From Rhea pennata (taxonomy: Eukaryota; Chordata; Aves; Rheiformes; Rheidae), in assembly GCF_028389875.1 (NCBI RefSeq), contig NC_084663.1, positions 209,591,876-209,655,875 on the forward strand: a DNA stretch of 64,000 nucleotides, in the 5' to 3' direction. This document shows positions 23,601 to 35,060 of the stretch, one piece after another. Both the position numbers and the translations under genes were made by a program. Each line of letters starts with the position of its first letter. Positions within the stretch are counted from its first letter, which is position 1. The notes below the pieces were generated by a model, which was given only the letters and a program-made list of their open reading frames with translations, searched no databases and was not told where the DNA came from.

Positions 23601-25305
23601 TTTCAAAGGAACGGACACACAACAGTAAATTCAAAGAAATTAAAACAAAGTATCTGCTATCTGCTATCCCATGGTATAGGGAACTGAAGAAAATACCACT
23701 CACAACTCTGAATTTCTTAGTGTTTGGCAATGGAGCTGCAAATTTTTGGAGGGTATTTTTGTGCACATGTGCTGGAGAGTTACAAGCTATATGAAAATAT
23801 TAGTATATAGAATTGTTGAGAAACATGGAGTAGAGAAATTATTCTTTGAAACTGGTGAAAGATCCAGCATATCTCATGATTTATGTAACAGGACAACAAT
23901 GAATGAAGTACATATATCAAGCCTTTGATAACTCCTTGCACTGATGAGATAATTTCATCCATAAATAAGAGGGCCAGTTTCAATGAGAGTATAAGATCCT
24001 GCAGTACACATTTGATCTTTGGATTTGCCAGATACTAACCACCCTTTGCAACTGGGCCATCTACTTCAGTTTTATACTACAAAGAGAATATATTGGTCCC
24101 ATACCTGAAATACTGAATGCTTTCATATCTGAAAGGATTTCACATCTGCCTTTCCAAACAAAGGATCTCAAGGACATTCAAAGACTCATAAAATCAGCAG
24201 ATTTTGACTAAAGGAGCCAGTTCTGCTGATCTCACAATGAATTATACTTCAGCTCTCAAGTCCTATATGGTACAAAAGTTTTCTGATCAACTGGGAACAC
24301 AGTGATACAAGAATATCAGAAAGATGTGATAGACAATTAGTTCTTTTGATCCTGAAAACATATCCTGAAAACATGATAAAATCTCTCTAGAACAGAGAAA
24401 CCATTCTAGAAATGTACATATAGCCAATGGGAAGGTTTTGGACAATCTGCAAGTTTTTACTGTTTAAAAAAAAAAACTTTTTGAAGTCTACAAGGTATCA
24501 AATAAACATGCCAACTCAGTTAATGTCTGTTTTCTTTTCATGATATTTCCGGTTTGCTAACAGTAAAAGAAAACTTAATAATTTTCTTTACTTAGAAAAG
24601 AAAAAAATACACAATTACTTCAAGGCTGAAACTTTGCATTATAATATCTAAGCCCAAGAGAATTGTTCCAGCCAAGTTGTGAACCTATGAAAATAATGGA
24701 GATGTTATAATGAAACACTTAAACATATATAACTTAATTGCAAACAGCAAGACTCTTCTAAAGAGAATGGAAAAAATATTCTCTTTACTGCAGCCACGAA
24801 GTCGTATTGCTTCATGTATTATTCAGCATACATTTATAATAGGTATCATTAAACTGTCTCTATACAAATCATCCCTTTGCTGGCATTCATATTCTTCCTT
24901 AATGATTCCACACCAAAAAGAACATGCACTGAGAGGCGGAAAACACCTTGAATATAATTAACTGACTAACTGTGCAACACCTTGGACTTTGAAAACACCC
25001 TGAAGTGAAAACATCTTGAGATCAGCATAAAAGTCATCAGCCCTCTAGAACTGTCACCAATTAACATCATTTCTACAAATGGAATAAAACATAAATCTTG
25101 TCTAGGATAGCAAGAAATCCATAAGACCAATAATATACAACAATAAATTGTATATATAAGCCTCATTCAAATGCACTAACATACAAGCAGTCATTAAGCA
25201 GCAAAGAGTGTAGGAGCTCAGAGTTAATATTGTCTACACATTCACCTGCAGAAAAACTTTGTTAAATACAAATTTTATTATCCATCATAAAATAGTGGAC
25301 CATAC
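20638..25305. other. Intron of the coiled-coil gene
   Basis: About 4.7 kb between two exons of matching phase. It contains an old CR1 fragment (22824-23000). The other open frames show no family resemblance or splice support. Confidence 0.5.
22824..23000 (-). mobile_element. Old CR1 LINE 3' fragment
   Basis: Seen: the minus strand translates to RDVVQSSSLEIFKTRL, the conserved C-terminal segment of CR1 ORF2, followed by the typical GGTTGGACTAGA-like 3' UTR in diverged form. The plus strand shows GGGTGGGAAGGACCT and CTAGTCCAAC in reverse orientation. It is truncated at its 5' end and lacks the ATTCTATG end. It is more diverged than the copies at 27, 37 and 46 kb, so it is older or of another subfamily. 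Confidence 0.8.
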
Positions 25306-25404
25306 CTTTGTCTTCATGTCTACTGCATAATTTTCAAAAGTCTGGTTCTCCTTTTTGGGTACATCACATTGTCCAGACCCTTCTGATCCATTGGAAGCTG
25401 CAGA
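25306..25404 (-). CDS. Internal exon, coiled-coil protein gene
   Basis: Seen: the minus strand has a strong acceptor (TTGATTTTTCCCTTTAG) before 25404 and a strong donor (ACAAAG then GTATGG) after 25306. The 99-nt exon is phase 0 to phase 0 and open: SAASNGSEGS GQCDVPKKEN, then QTFENYAVDMKTK. It is rich in Ser, Asn, Gly and charged residues, like a flexible linker between coiled-coil stretches. Its phases match the exon upstream at 53583-53728 (exit phase 0) and that downstream at 20629 (entry phase 0). As a symmetric exon it could be skipped without changing frame. The protein is not recognised. I am fairly sure it is an exon; assignment to the same gene as its neighbours rests on strand, order and phase. 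Confidence 0.62.
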
Positions 25405-26565
25405 CTAAAGGGAAAAATCAATAAAGTAGTCGGTACATGCACTATAATTCTATTATTCCTAAATGTAAAGATTATCAGAGATACAGAAGGGTACCCTGAG
25501 TTCAGACAAGCATCAGGTCACTCCTACATAAGATTTTCACTTCAATATTTTGTCATATAAAAATTTCTGGGTTTAGTCTTATAGCCATTCTTGCGGAACT
25601 CTGTGAAAATCTTCATAGGCCAGATCTACAAGATGATGTTTATCATAATCTCTAGCTGACTTCAGAAGTTCAGGGTGCTCTGCAGATCTCAGCATCAGAA
25701 CATAAATATGAGGAAGGAAATCAGTGCCCAGCTGATGGGTTTTCATCTAGAATAGTTGCAGGAATAGTTCTGGTAATGGCACCAACTGAATTATGTGGTT
25801 TGTTGTCTCATTTTTAATTCATGACATTCTTTTAAATGATGTATTTCTGAAAGTTTCATATTTGTGTAGTGACCATATCTGAAAATCTTTTAAATTAAAA
25901 AGCTGTAGGGTGGGCATTCTTTTTTTAAACTTTATCTACATAGAATTACATCTGATATTGTTCACAGAAAACTATCATAAAAGACACAGTATTTTTTGAA
26001 AAATATCCTCAGTAGAAGGTACAGTAAAAGGCTACATTTGGTGGTTTTTGTTCTTTTTTTTTTTTTTTCACTTTTCCTTCTGGAAATCTAATACATTACT
26101 GTAGATTTTGCATTGATGCAACAGATATTTTAAATTACATCTCTGTTTACAATGCTCTGCCCTGCAAAAATGTGTTTGAAGAGTTACCCTTTGAATGAAA
26201 CATGACTATCACCACTATCTTGGATCTCAGAAAATTTCTGGACACTTTGCAAGATCACAGATAGGAAAGCAGAGTGAATTCAGAGCCAATGTCTTGTATC
26301 TATCAGCACGGAGCATCCAAGACACTGTGAGTGATCTAGGCCCATTCTTTTTCAGTCTACACATCGGGAGCACAGTCAATTTTAACACAACAGGCAAGAA
26401 GTGGTTAGCATTTTAAATAGACCAACCACTGCCAGTGTGATTTAGAAAACAACAAACCGATGCCACAGAAACAGCCAAATCACATGCACATGTGCAAATG
26501 TTTTCTCCTCTGATACTAGCTTGTTTATTTAGAGCTCAGTCCAGTAAAGGACCGAATGCTGGCTA
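25405..26565. other. Start of a 28-kb intron, non-coding
   Basis: No gene is seen. A T15-type run lies near 26055-26070. Confidence 0.45.
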
Positions 26566-26672
26566 CAGTCCAGCAAACTACTTAGACACGTGCTTAACTT
26601 CAGTGGAACCAATAGTATTAGTCTTGTGTTCCAGTTAAGAATGTGTTTAAATTCTCTATTGGATCAGGCCCA
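26566..26672. repeat. Degraded palindromic MITE-like repeat
   Basis: The left arm (26566-26605, GTCCAGCAAACTACTTAGAC then ACGTGCTTAACTT) and right arm (26630-26672, AGTTAAGAATGTGTTTAAAT then TTGGATCAGGCCC) are imperfect inverted repeats of each other. The pattern resembles the old amniote palindromic repeat built on GCACGTGCTTAACTTTAAGC. No coding capacity. Family assignment is from memory of the pattern. Confidence 0.45.
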
Positions 26673-26835
26673 GACAACTCAGCGCTACATAGGGTTGAGT
26701 GCATGGACTCCATGCATGTCCTCTCTAAAGTTTTAACTCCTCTAATACGCTCGCAGTCATGGAGAACCATGTATTCCTTTGTGGGTTTTGTTTCTTATCA
26801 CAGAGGAGTGTTGCAGTATCCCCCAGTTGCAGTCT

Positions 26836-26945
26836 GGAAGGGAGGAAGGAAGAGCAAAGCAATCTGCCCAAACTCTTACAGGAGAGCAAGGAACTGAACC
26901 CAGGTCTCACAGTGCTGAACATTGTATTTTGCCTTAGAGCACACA
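26836..26945 (-). repeat. Probable MIR-like SINE fragment
   Basis: The plus strand reads GCAATCTGCCCAAACTCTTA, then GGAACTGAACCCAGGTCT and CCTTAGAGCACAC. This follows the reverse complement of the MIR tRNA-related head (TTGCCCAAGGTCACACAG ... GAACCCAGG ... GTGCTCTT) in order and spacing. It is strongly diverged, as expected for this ancient SINE in birds. Confidence 0.5.
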
Positions 26946-27032
26946 AAAAAATCCCAACAGCTCCTTAACTGTGCTCTTTCAAAAGGGGAAAATGGATTAT
27001 GCAAGGAGGGAAGAAGCATATATAAACATTTT

Positions 27033-27534
27033 CACAGAATCATAGAATCATAGAATCAGTAAGGTTGGAAGGGACCTCTGGAGATCATCTAGTCCAACCC
27101 CCCTGCTCAGCAGGGTCACCTACAGCATGGTAGACAGGGTTGCAGCCAGGCGGGTCTTGAAGATCTCCAGAGAAGGAGACTCCACAACCTCTCTGGGCAA
27201 CCTGGTCCAGGGCTCCGTCACTCTCACAGGGAAGAAATTCCCCCTCACGCTCAGGCCGAACTTCCTGTGGTTCAATTTCTGCCCATTGCCTCTTGTCCTG
27301 TCACACGGGACAACTGAAAAGAGTTTGTCCCTGTCCCCTTGACACCCTCCCTTCAGATACATGTACACATTGATCAGATCCCCCCTCAGGCTTCTCTTCC
27401 CCACGCTGAACAGGCCCAGCTCTCGCAGCCGTTCCTCGTAGGGCAGGTGCTCCAGCCCTCTGATCATCCTTGTAGCCCTACACTGGACTCTCTCCAGTAG
27501 CTCCATGTGTGTCTTGTCCTGGGGAGCCCAGAAA
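27033..27534 (-). mobile_element. CR1 LINE, 5'-truncated 3' fragment
   Basis: Seen: the minus strand encodes an uninterrupted CR1 ORF2 C-terminus from [16 protein letters not shown] through [20 protein letters not shown] to SPSLEIFKTRLAATL and a stop near 27120. The 3' UTR and repeated ATTCTATG units follow, ending at 27033. About 0.5 kb remains; the reverse transcriptase core is missing. It is very similar to the copies at 37-39 kb and 46-49 kb, sharing [11 protein letters not shown] and LFSVGKR, so it belongs to the same young subfamily. It lies in sense orientation within the presumed intron of the minus-strand coiled-coil gene. A tRNA-like sequence in the same orientation lies about 170 bases upstream. 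Confidence 0.95.
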
Positions 27535-27693
27535 AATAAAGAGAGGGGGCAGGAGCAGCACAGGCAAGGGGCTGAGGGGCAGAACGAACCACCCCCACCC
27601 CTGGCCAGGGACCTGGAGCACAGCACGGTGGCAAATGCTGGTAGAAGTGTCCAAAGCAAGAGCCCCTCACCACTCTGGGAGAGGGATTGGGGG
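27535..27693. other. G+C-rich spacer between CR1 and tRNA-like gene
   Basis: A G+C-rich stretch, unusual for its surroundings, with CCACCCCCACCCCTGGCC. It matches neither the CR1 copies in this window nor the tRNA. Origin unknown. Confidence 0.5.
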
Positions 27694-27699
27694 AAAAAA
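27694..27699 (-). terminator. Pol III-type T6 terminator
   Basis: Six T on the minus strand start seven bases past the 3' end of the tRNA-like sequence, the usual position of an RNA polymerase III terminator. Confidence 0.55.
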
Positions 27700-27705
27700 G
27701 GGCCT

Positions 27706-27777
27706 TAGGAGAGGATGGTTTCAATCCATCGACCTCTGGGTTATGGGCCCAGCACGCTTCCGCTGCACCACTCTGCT
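27706..27777 (-). tRNA. Initiator tRNA-Met (CAU) gene, probably decayed
   Basis: Seen: the minus strand starts AGCAGAGTGG and carries the CUGGG/CCCAG anticodon stem with loop CCCAUAA, anticodon CAU at 27745-27743. It has A1:U72, the three G:C pairs in the anticodon stem and A54 in the T loop, all hallmarks of eukaryotic initiator rather than elongator tRNA-Met. It is 72 nt long with no intron and no encoded CCA. Against the vertebrate initiator sequence known to me I see three substitutions. G70 to C gives a C3:C70 mismatch in the acceptor stem. C11 to U makes a U:G pair in the D stem. C56 to U, in the internal B-box promoter, removes the conserved G19:C56 tertiary contact. A T6 terminator follows. 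Function would be translation start-codon recognition, but C56U and the mismatch argue for a pseudogene or weak gene. Confidence 0.8.
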
Positions 27778-30700
27778 TCCCTTCATCTTTGCTTTCTTTG
27801 AATATCTGATGTAAATATTTTCCATTGTTATTATTTACAGGCAACCATATAAGCTATGCAAATCAATATATTATCTGTTTGCTGTAATCATCCAGACCAC
27901 ACTCTGCCTGATCCTAAAATGAGCTTAGCTAGCTCCTGCAATTCCTTAAAGGGAGACTTGACAATTTTCAACAGAAACTACAGACTACATAGTAACATTT
28001 ATCAAATGAGTGCAGCTGCAAAATTGGATAAGGTACAACTTCAGTTTGTTTATATTTTACCATTTTTCCTCAAATTTGTCACCATTAGTTGATTCCAGTA
28101 TTTTGAAAGAATATAAAACAATGTCTTGTGAAATGGTATAAAATATTTCAATTGTTTCCCTTAGGGAAATGGGTCACAGATTAATTGTGAAGAGCAGTAA
28201 ACCAAGGACATTAGGAAGATACAAACAGCTCAAGGAAGAGCAATAATAATAAATCTAGAACATCTCTCTGTTCCAGTGTATTAAGGTTCAATATGCATTA
28301 GCAAAATAATATATGGCTCCCAAACTTGAGCAAAGTACATATTAGCAATTCATCTGAAAACCAATAGTCATTTAGCTTTGTGTTTGGAATAAGCTAGACA
28401 GCACAGTGCAAGAGGCAAAAAGGATATTTGCTCTGTCTTGAGATGTTTGTTAAAACGTGGCACTCTTGGGGTCTGAGTCTCTTCGCCTTACTCTTGACTT
28501 AGTAAGATCCACTCTAACTAAAAGCCTTTGTTGTCTAAAATTATTTGTATACAATATATCCAAAAGTTGCCTGCTGATGCGAAAACAAAAACAAGCAGGC
28601 AAAAAACAACAAAACAAAAAACATTTAGCAGCACCTCAATATTCTTGAACTCTGCAACTCACCATGAGAAGTAGGACTGATACCCCTAGAGTGATACAGT
28701 ACAAATACAGAGGAGCAGGACTCATGCAGTATACTTGTACCTAGTTATAGGAGGATCTAGAAATAATGACTTTAAGTTTGAATTAGAAACGCTAATAAAA
28801 GTCTAAACTTTTTATTTGTTGTCTGTATCTAGAAGGCTGGTATTTAGAATAACTCCATCTTTGCAAAAGAAAATATTATCTTATTCCCCTCCAGCTGGTC
28901 AGCAAAGAGATGAGATTTTACAAGCAAATGTTGCAAAAGTAGATTAAAGCATAATTTGATAACTTTGTTCACATGCCTAGCAACCATGAGAATCACAGAT
29001 CATACCAAAAACAATCTTCCAATTTTATGTATAATTAATGCTAATCTATTTAGATTATAATTAACATGGACTATTTAGACTGTAATGTCTTCGGGGCAAT
29101 GTCTCTTTCATTGTGCAAACTTACAGCATAATTTAAATGTTTATTAATAAAATAGTAATCACATTAGCTACCTTGTTAATTTTATCTAATTTTAACAATG
29201 CTCAGCTACTGCTTTTCTGTGCTTATAATGCATCTTTCCTGTAGCTTATTAGGACATGCACAATTGTCACAGTCAACTGTCAACAAAATTCTTGCTGATA
29301 TTTTTTGCCAAAGTACACAGCAATGAATTATGAAAGATTTGTCACTGGTTCCACTTTCAGCAGGCAGCCTGTTCTAGTTCATGTTTCAGCCAGGAACCAG
29401 CCAGAAGGAGCATCTGCCCTCGCAGGCAATTATGGCATATGAGGCTTCCAAGACTTCCTTTAGGAGGTCTCTCTGTAGAAGCCAAATTCTGTAACAGTGG
29501 ACGACTCCTCCAGTCTATTTATATAGCTCCAGAATTTACACCTAATATAACAATATGAGGTACTTGTAACTATTCGGAGCAGTTACCGCATGTTTACCTC
29601 TAGGAATGAAGACTAACTTTGGAAACACTTTGATTAATAAAAAATATAAGAAACACACATGCAAACTGTATTCTGCTCTGCCATGCTCTTGGATGTTCCT
29701 GCCAGGACCCTGAGTTTATTTGCACACACACCTATATGAGATATTTCCAAGGGCACATATGCCGCTTTATGGCTAGAAAAGGCTGATCAGCTTTGCAAAG
29801 TGACCAAGAGCACTGGTACGAGTGTGAGGGAGCTACTGCCCACTAGTCTAAATAAATCTGCAACTACCTTAGGGTCCTACAGCAGACAGCATAGGGAGCG
29901 CTGTGCTGTGCGTGTGATCTGAGGCTTCTTTTGGCCCTTTGTATCAAGAAAGGTTGCTTTGTTCCAGCCCCATGAGAAGTTATAGATAAATGCCAGTTTG
30001 CCCCAAAGTATTTACTTCAAAAGAGGAAAAGTATATAAAAAAAGAGATCTGTTAACTTGTGGATGCCAGCGTCTGTCAACAAATCTATCATCCTGGTAAT
30101 CAAATGCTCCCAGGAATATATACTGCTGAGAGATACTGCTTTTATTTAATTAACTTTTTAGAAAATAGTCATTTTACAAATCATTAGAACATTTTAAAAG
30201 CTACAGGGGAAAAGTAAAATACAAGGTAACATATGCTGGTATTATCCATTTCACAGTACGCTGATGAAAATTAATTCATTTAGCAGCTATCCTAGAGTAG
30301 AGAAGCAACCTGAGATGAACTGAGATGCACAGTATGATACTAATATGAGCAAACAACCCAGCACACCTCTACACTAGGTTACAGCCAACTCCACTAGTGA
30401 TCTACTCAAGCCACGTGTGAACTAAAACTGGATGAAAGTCAAGTTCATCTTTTGCAACATGCCAGCAACAGTAGGAGTACCTTCTGTATCCATGATCTGT
30501 CCATCAAAGACTGCACATTTTCGTTGAACCTAGGCAGAGCTGACAAGCTCTCATAAATGTGTTGTGAGCACCTCAGTTTGGGTTTCTTGACGCTGGCAGT
30601 CTTAAAGCCTCCCAAAAAGTTGCAGCTTTTGGACAATTTGTGGGAAATAAAGTGCCACTGGGGACTTGAAGAGTTTTTTCTGCAACACCATGCAGAGAAA

Positions 30701-33700
30701 AAAATCCTAGATGCCATAAGGCATGCTTTCCATGTCTCTTGCTGTCATTATTACAGGAAGGAATCTCATTCAGCAAATTTTTGGCAAGAATTAACTTTTA
30801 CTCATATCACAGATGACTCAAAACTCACACAACCTTAGACCAGGTCATGCTAGAAACTAAAATCAGGAGTATAATCCTGCTGAAATCAGGCAGAGTTTCA
30901 CTTCAGCTAGGCCAAAATTTCATTTCAGAGATAATATAATGGGGCTCAACATTGTGGGCTTCTTGCTCACAGAATCCTTTAAAAAAGATGCCTAATTAAG
31001 TATTTCTGAAACTCATTGCAAAAGCATAGTTCTTTATCCCCAGTCTAATGATTTAGTAATCAAAAATAATTTTGTTTCTGTTTCCATGCTAGGGTGTCTG
31101 GTTCATTATTTGAAGACAAAGTTTTGCTCCAATCCACATTGCATCAGTTTGGTCCTAACAACAATCCTAAATTAGGGTAATGTTGCAGATTGCTACAAGG
31201 TCTCAAAGCTAACCCTGTGAGAATTTCACTGCACTAAAATGAATTGAGATGACTAATAAATGAGAATTGAGAAAAGGAAAATATGCATGTGGGTATGAAT
31301 TCTACTGTACAAATCTCACCAAAAGTGTTTGAATTTTTAATAAAAATTCTTATATTTACAAATAAACACAAATATCACAATAATAATTATTTTACCATGG
31401 GATTTTTATCACTACACTTTAGCTAATAGGGATTCAACCTTTTGAAATATGATATGACAGACTTAGTGTTAGAGCTCAAAAACACTTGTGTGGCTGCAGG
31501 CTTAAGTTTCAGAAAAGTTAGGATCTGATTTACTACTGCCCCTACCCTCCTAAAAACAAGTCTTACTCTTGGAGTGTTTCCAGATACCAGAATGTCACTA
31601 GTGAAGTTTTCATTTACTGGTCCCCAATACAGATTTGTCCTGCAGTCTAAAGATGGATGGTAGTCCCTTTGGGTAGGCTAACACCATGCTTACACTCAAG
31701 CGTCATCCCTCTAATTGACCATGTCACATAAATATTCAGTTGCAATCTGACTCAAGCAAAACAACTGACTTTCCAAGCAGGAAATTCAGGCAGGGCAAAG
31801 TGACTAGCTCCCTAAGAGCTTTTCTCCTCCCACTCCAGACAATTCAGATGAAGCTGGTTAGGGTCAGTTGGCTCCACAAACTCAAGCCTTGTGATTAAGA
31901 GACACACCCAGGAGTTTCATTTTGCAGATCTAGGCTCCATCTCCGGTATCAGTCTTGCAGAACTCTACTTTCAGCTGGAATACAAAAATAAGCCACTCGT
32001 TTCTCCTTTTCCAGGGAGCAGAGTATCGCTAAGGTCGCAGACTGGTGGAGGATGCCAAGTGCAGTGGTTCATGCAAAGGGAGAGATTATGACACTGTAAA
32101 GCTATGAAAGTCCTTGCAAACACAAGCCTTACAAGGGCAGTTGCTCAGGTACAGTCCCTCTCTTGCTGAGATCTGACACACCAAATACAAGTGGTCGGAA
32201 GATCAAAGGATTTGTTGCCCTGCTGCATGTGCCAGAAAGGAAAACTGGGCAAACAGCATTGCTAAGATGAGACCCACTGCAAGGAGGAAGGGAGAGTGAT
32301 GCACAGACCAGCAGCATAAGAATGAGATTCAAAGCATGAAATTAGACAGATTGGTTATATTTTTCAGGCAAAAATCCTCTCTTGCCCAAGCTCCATGCCA
32401 AGCAGCAATCCATACAAGAAATTGAGTCAATTAACTTATGTATGGCTGAGTTCTTATTCTGATTCTGACTGTTTTCCAAAGCATTCTCAGCAACAGCATT
32501 AGCAGGCTTTGTAAGGAAAATTCACATTCCTCCTAACATGATGATGAACGAGACAAAAACTTTAAACAAATAAATGTATTTCTCCCAGCTCACGGGAATT
32601 CAGTCAGATCCAGAGTCTCACTCTTCTGATTCCTTACCTTTCAGGCATCAGTCTGCACTTTGCTGGACATAAAAAATGAGATGAAACATGAAGACTAATT
32701 TGGGATATTAAAGATCTATTTCGTTCAAATAAAACAGAACCCATTACTGGAGTCTCCTAGAGGCAGGAGAAAAAGGACTAGAAAAATTAAAAGGCTGAAC
32801 ATAATTAATGAATGCTCGTTTAGAACTGGCTATCATACAACATCTTGGAAGCTAAATTTACAGCTGTAGAGGGCAGGCTGCCTGCAGAAATGGACTCTGG
32901 AATGAACTCCATGTGCACTGTGTCAAGCTGGGGGGGGAAGATAGGGAACTGAGCTTACAGGGAGGTCCCTTCAAGCATGGAGTGATCACATCTGCCAAAA
33001 GCCCATCTGAGCTGAAAGGTCAGCTGCAGAAAGAATAACATGTTAAGGCACATGGTTTGATTCCAGTTGTGCCCATCTGCATACATTTATTCATTAGCTT
33101 CAGTGGAGTCTCTCCACATTTAAGCCCATTTTACTCAAATCACAGTCTTGCCCTGAAAATATAAGCAGACCACAGCTGGAAGCAAATGCAAACACTAGGA
33201 AACAGAAAACAGAAAGTAAGTCATTAATTATGAGAGAAAACATGACTAAAGATTTTAAATTAAGTAATAATTGCATATTTTAATTAGTAATGATAATGTT
33301 TATTTTACTTACATAGAAGTAAAATTCTGGATACATAAATTCCAACCTACATATTTCAGTTTCCATAACAACTTGATACAGTTATTCTTGTGTCATTTTT
33401 ATTGCATCAGTGCTGGTTTTTTAAACAACCAAAAAAACCTCGACTGATTTTGTTGCTATGATAACACAATATTTTTTAATTATTCTTTTCTTTTTTCAGT
33501 TCTTCAGGAGACCTGTATGCTGTCCTTTCCCTGCAAAAATGTTCACACCACAGCATGAGAATTTCACTACCAGTTCTGGGGCTCAATGCTGCATTTGCCC
33601 TAAGTCTCAAGAATATGTTTAGCTATTCTGCTCAGGCAGTGATCCTGCTACTTTGCTAGTCCCCCTCAGGATATTAGTCAGGATTCAGGATATTAATAGG

Positions 33701-34522
33701 AGATCCTCCCTCTGCCAACAGGTGCATTTTCTGCTGAAAACCAGTAGCAAATTAAATGAGCACTAGACTTTTTGGAAAGTTGCAGAGCTATAGTTAGATT
33801 TTAGGCAACAGTGACAGAAAAGCGAGCTGCAGAGATGCAAGACATGTAAGTAAATCACTGCAATGCTCTCTCATGCACACTTGTGTCATGGGTAGTGAGT
33901 GAGGCTTCAGTTTTAGCTAGGAATGGATTCTTAAACTCGTAGGAGTTCCAAGGATTTGGATCACATGTTATTAAAAATCATACAACCAACCTCCTCCTCC
34001 TTTCCAGATAGCAGTGTGGTATGAGTGAGCCATACAGCTTGCCAGAGCCTGCTACTGCCCATTCACCTTTCCTAGCTCTGCACCCCCACAAATGGACCCA
34101 TTTCAATTCAATTGCGATTACGTAACCGCTAATGTTGCATTTCTAGCTGTTGTCTGTAACAGCCATGATGAGAGCTACTGTACTAATTAATAACAATTAC
34201 ATTATGGTACAAGATGAGAAGCTGCTTGGCAACCATTGTTCCATACAGCTGGCATGGAGGGACGTCAGATTAGCGACAGTAGGGCATTTAAGAATGTAAG
34301 GTTAGAGTTTTGATGGAAAAGAGCTAGTGCAATAGCTGTTGTGTCAAATCCCGCAGCTACTCCTGTGGACTGCCTTGGCCTTTGGGGGCAGAACTTCAAT
34401 TATGCCAACTAAATAGCCTCTACTTCAGTCAGCAGAGCTGTGACAGCTGCTTTTAGAGAACTGTCTCCCACCTAGTACCCAAGAAGAGCAAGAGTGTTGA
34501 CATGTGTGTTACCACACAGAAG
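27778..34522. other. Intronic stretch with no recognised gene
   Basis: No coding exon is convincingly recognised. It includes an ancient CR1 trace at 28215-28270 and a possible 25-nt exon at 32638-32662. Opposed open frames at 30445-30838 overlap each other and resemble no family. Confidence 0.45.
28215..28270 (+). mobile_element. Trace of an ancient CR1 fragment
   Basis: The plus strand translates RAIIINLEHLSVP, resembling the CR1 ORF2 segment RATKMIxGLEHLSYEE. It is only about 50 bases long, so chance similarity is possible. Confidence 0.3.
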
Positions 34523-34690
34523 ATCACAGAATCACAGAATGATTGAGGTTGGAAGGGACCTCTGGAGATCATCTAGTCCAACCCTCCTGCTCAAGCAGGT
34601 TCACCTACAGCATGTTAGACAGGATCACATCTAGGTGGGTTTTGAATCTCTCCAGAGACGGAGACTCCACAAACTCTCTGAGCAACCTGC
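34523..34690 (-). mobile_element. CR1 LINE 3'-end fragment
   Basis: The plus strand begins ATCACAGAATCACAGAAT and continues GAGGTTGGAAGGGACCTCTG GAGATCATCTAGTCCAAC, the reverse complement of the CR1 3' end. It then covers the last codons of ORF2 (minus-strand frame related to ESPSLEIF, with substitutions) before breaking off at about 34690. It is about 170 bases, 5'-truncated, and more diverged than the 27-kb copy. Confidence 0.9.
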
Positions 34691-34793
34691 ACAGTATTTT
34701 GCAAAGAAGGCCGTTTCTCTCTTTTTGTTAGTGGGAGTTAGTGGGATCATACTGTTCTTCATTTAAAAAGTATATATATTATGTTAAAGCAAA

Positions 34794-34833
34794 TGTATAT
34801 ATATTTTATTATACACACACACACACATATATG
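34794..34833 (+). repeat. (TA)n/(AC)n simple repeat
   Basis: TATATATATTTTATTATAC followed by (AC)n and ATATATG. Confidence 0.85.
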
Positions 34834-34974
34834 AACAAATACAGTTATAATAACCCAAAATAGGAGGAACATCCCACAGTGCTAGGTACTGCATAATAAC
34901 TTTGTAGGAAATATATATAAATAAAAATATCACTCAAATGATGTGATTGAATTCTGATTTATCTCAAGATGTAC

Positions 34975-35060
34975 TGCAGGTTCATGTCAAATCCAAGAAG
35001 AGAATCCAGGTCTCCTGTCTCCACCACAGGCCCATACAGTCGCTTCCTATTTAAAAACAT
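34975..35060 (-). repeat. Possible MIR-like fragment
   Basis: AGAATCCAGGTCTCCTGTCT and AGGCCCATACAG resemble, in order, the reverse complement of the MIR head. Strongly diverged and short. Confidence 0.28.

Noticed and set aside
27120..27659. 179-codon minus-strand frame extending upstream of CR1 into the G+C-rich spacer
   Set aside because: The C-terminal part is CR1 ORF2. The N-terminal Cys/Pro-rich part is only an open extension into unrelated spacer.
30445..30838. Opposed frames of 90 and 93 codons; a minus-strand segment 30480-30528 with AG and GTACTC edges
   Set aside because: The frames overlap on opposite strands, and the donor GTACTC is weak. No family resemblance.
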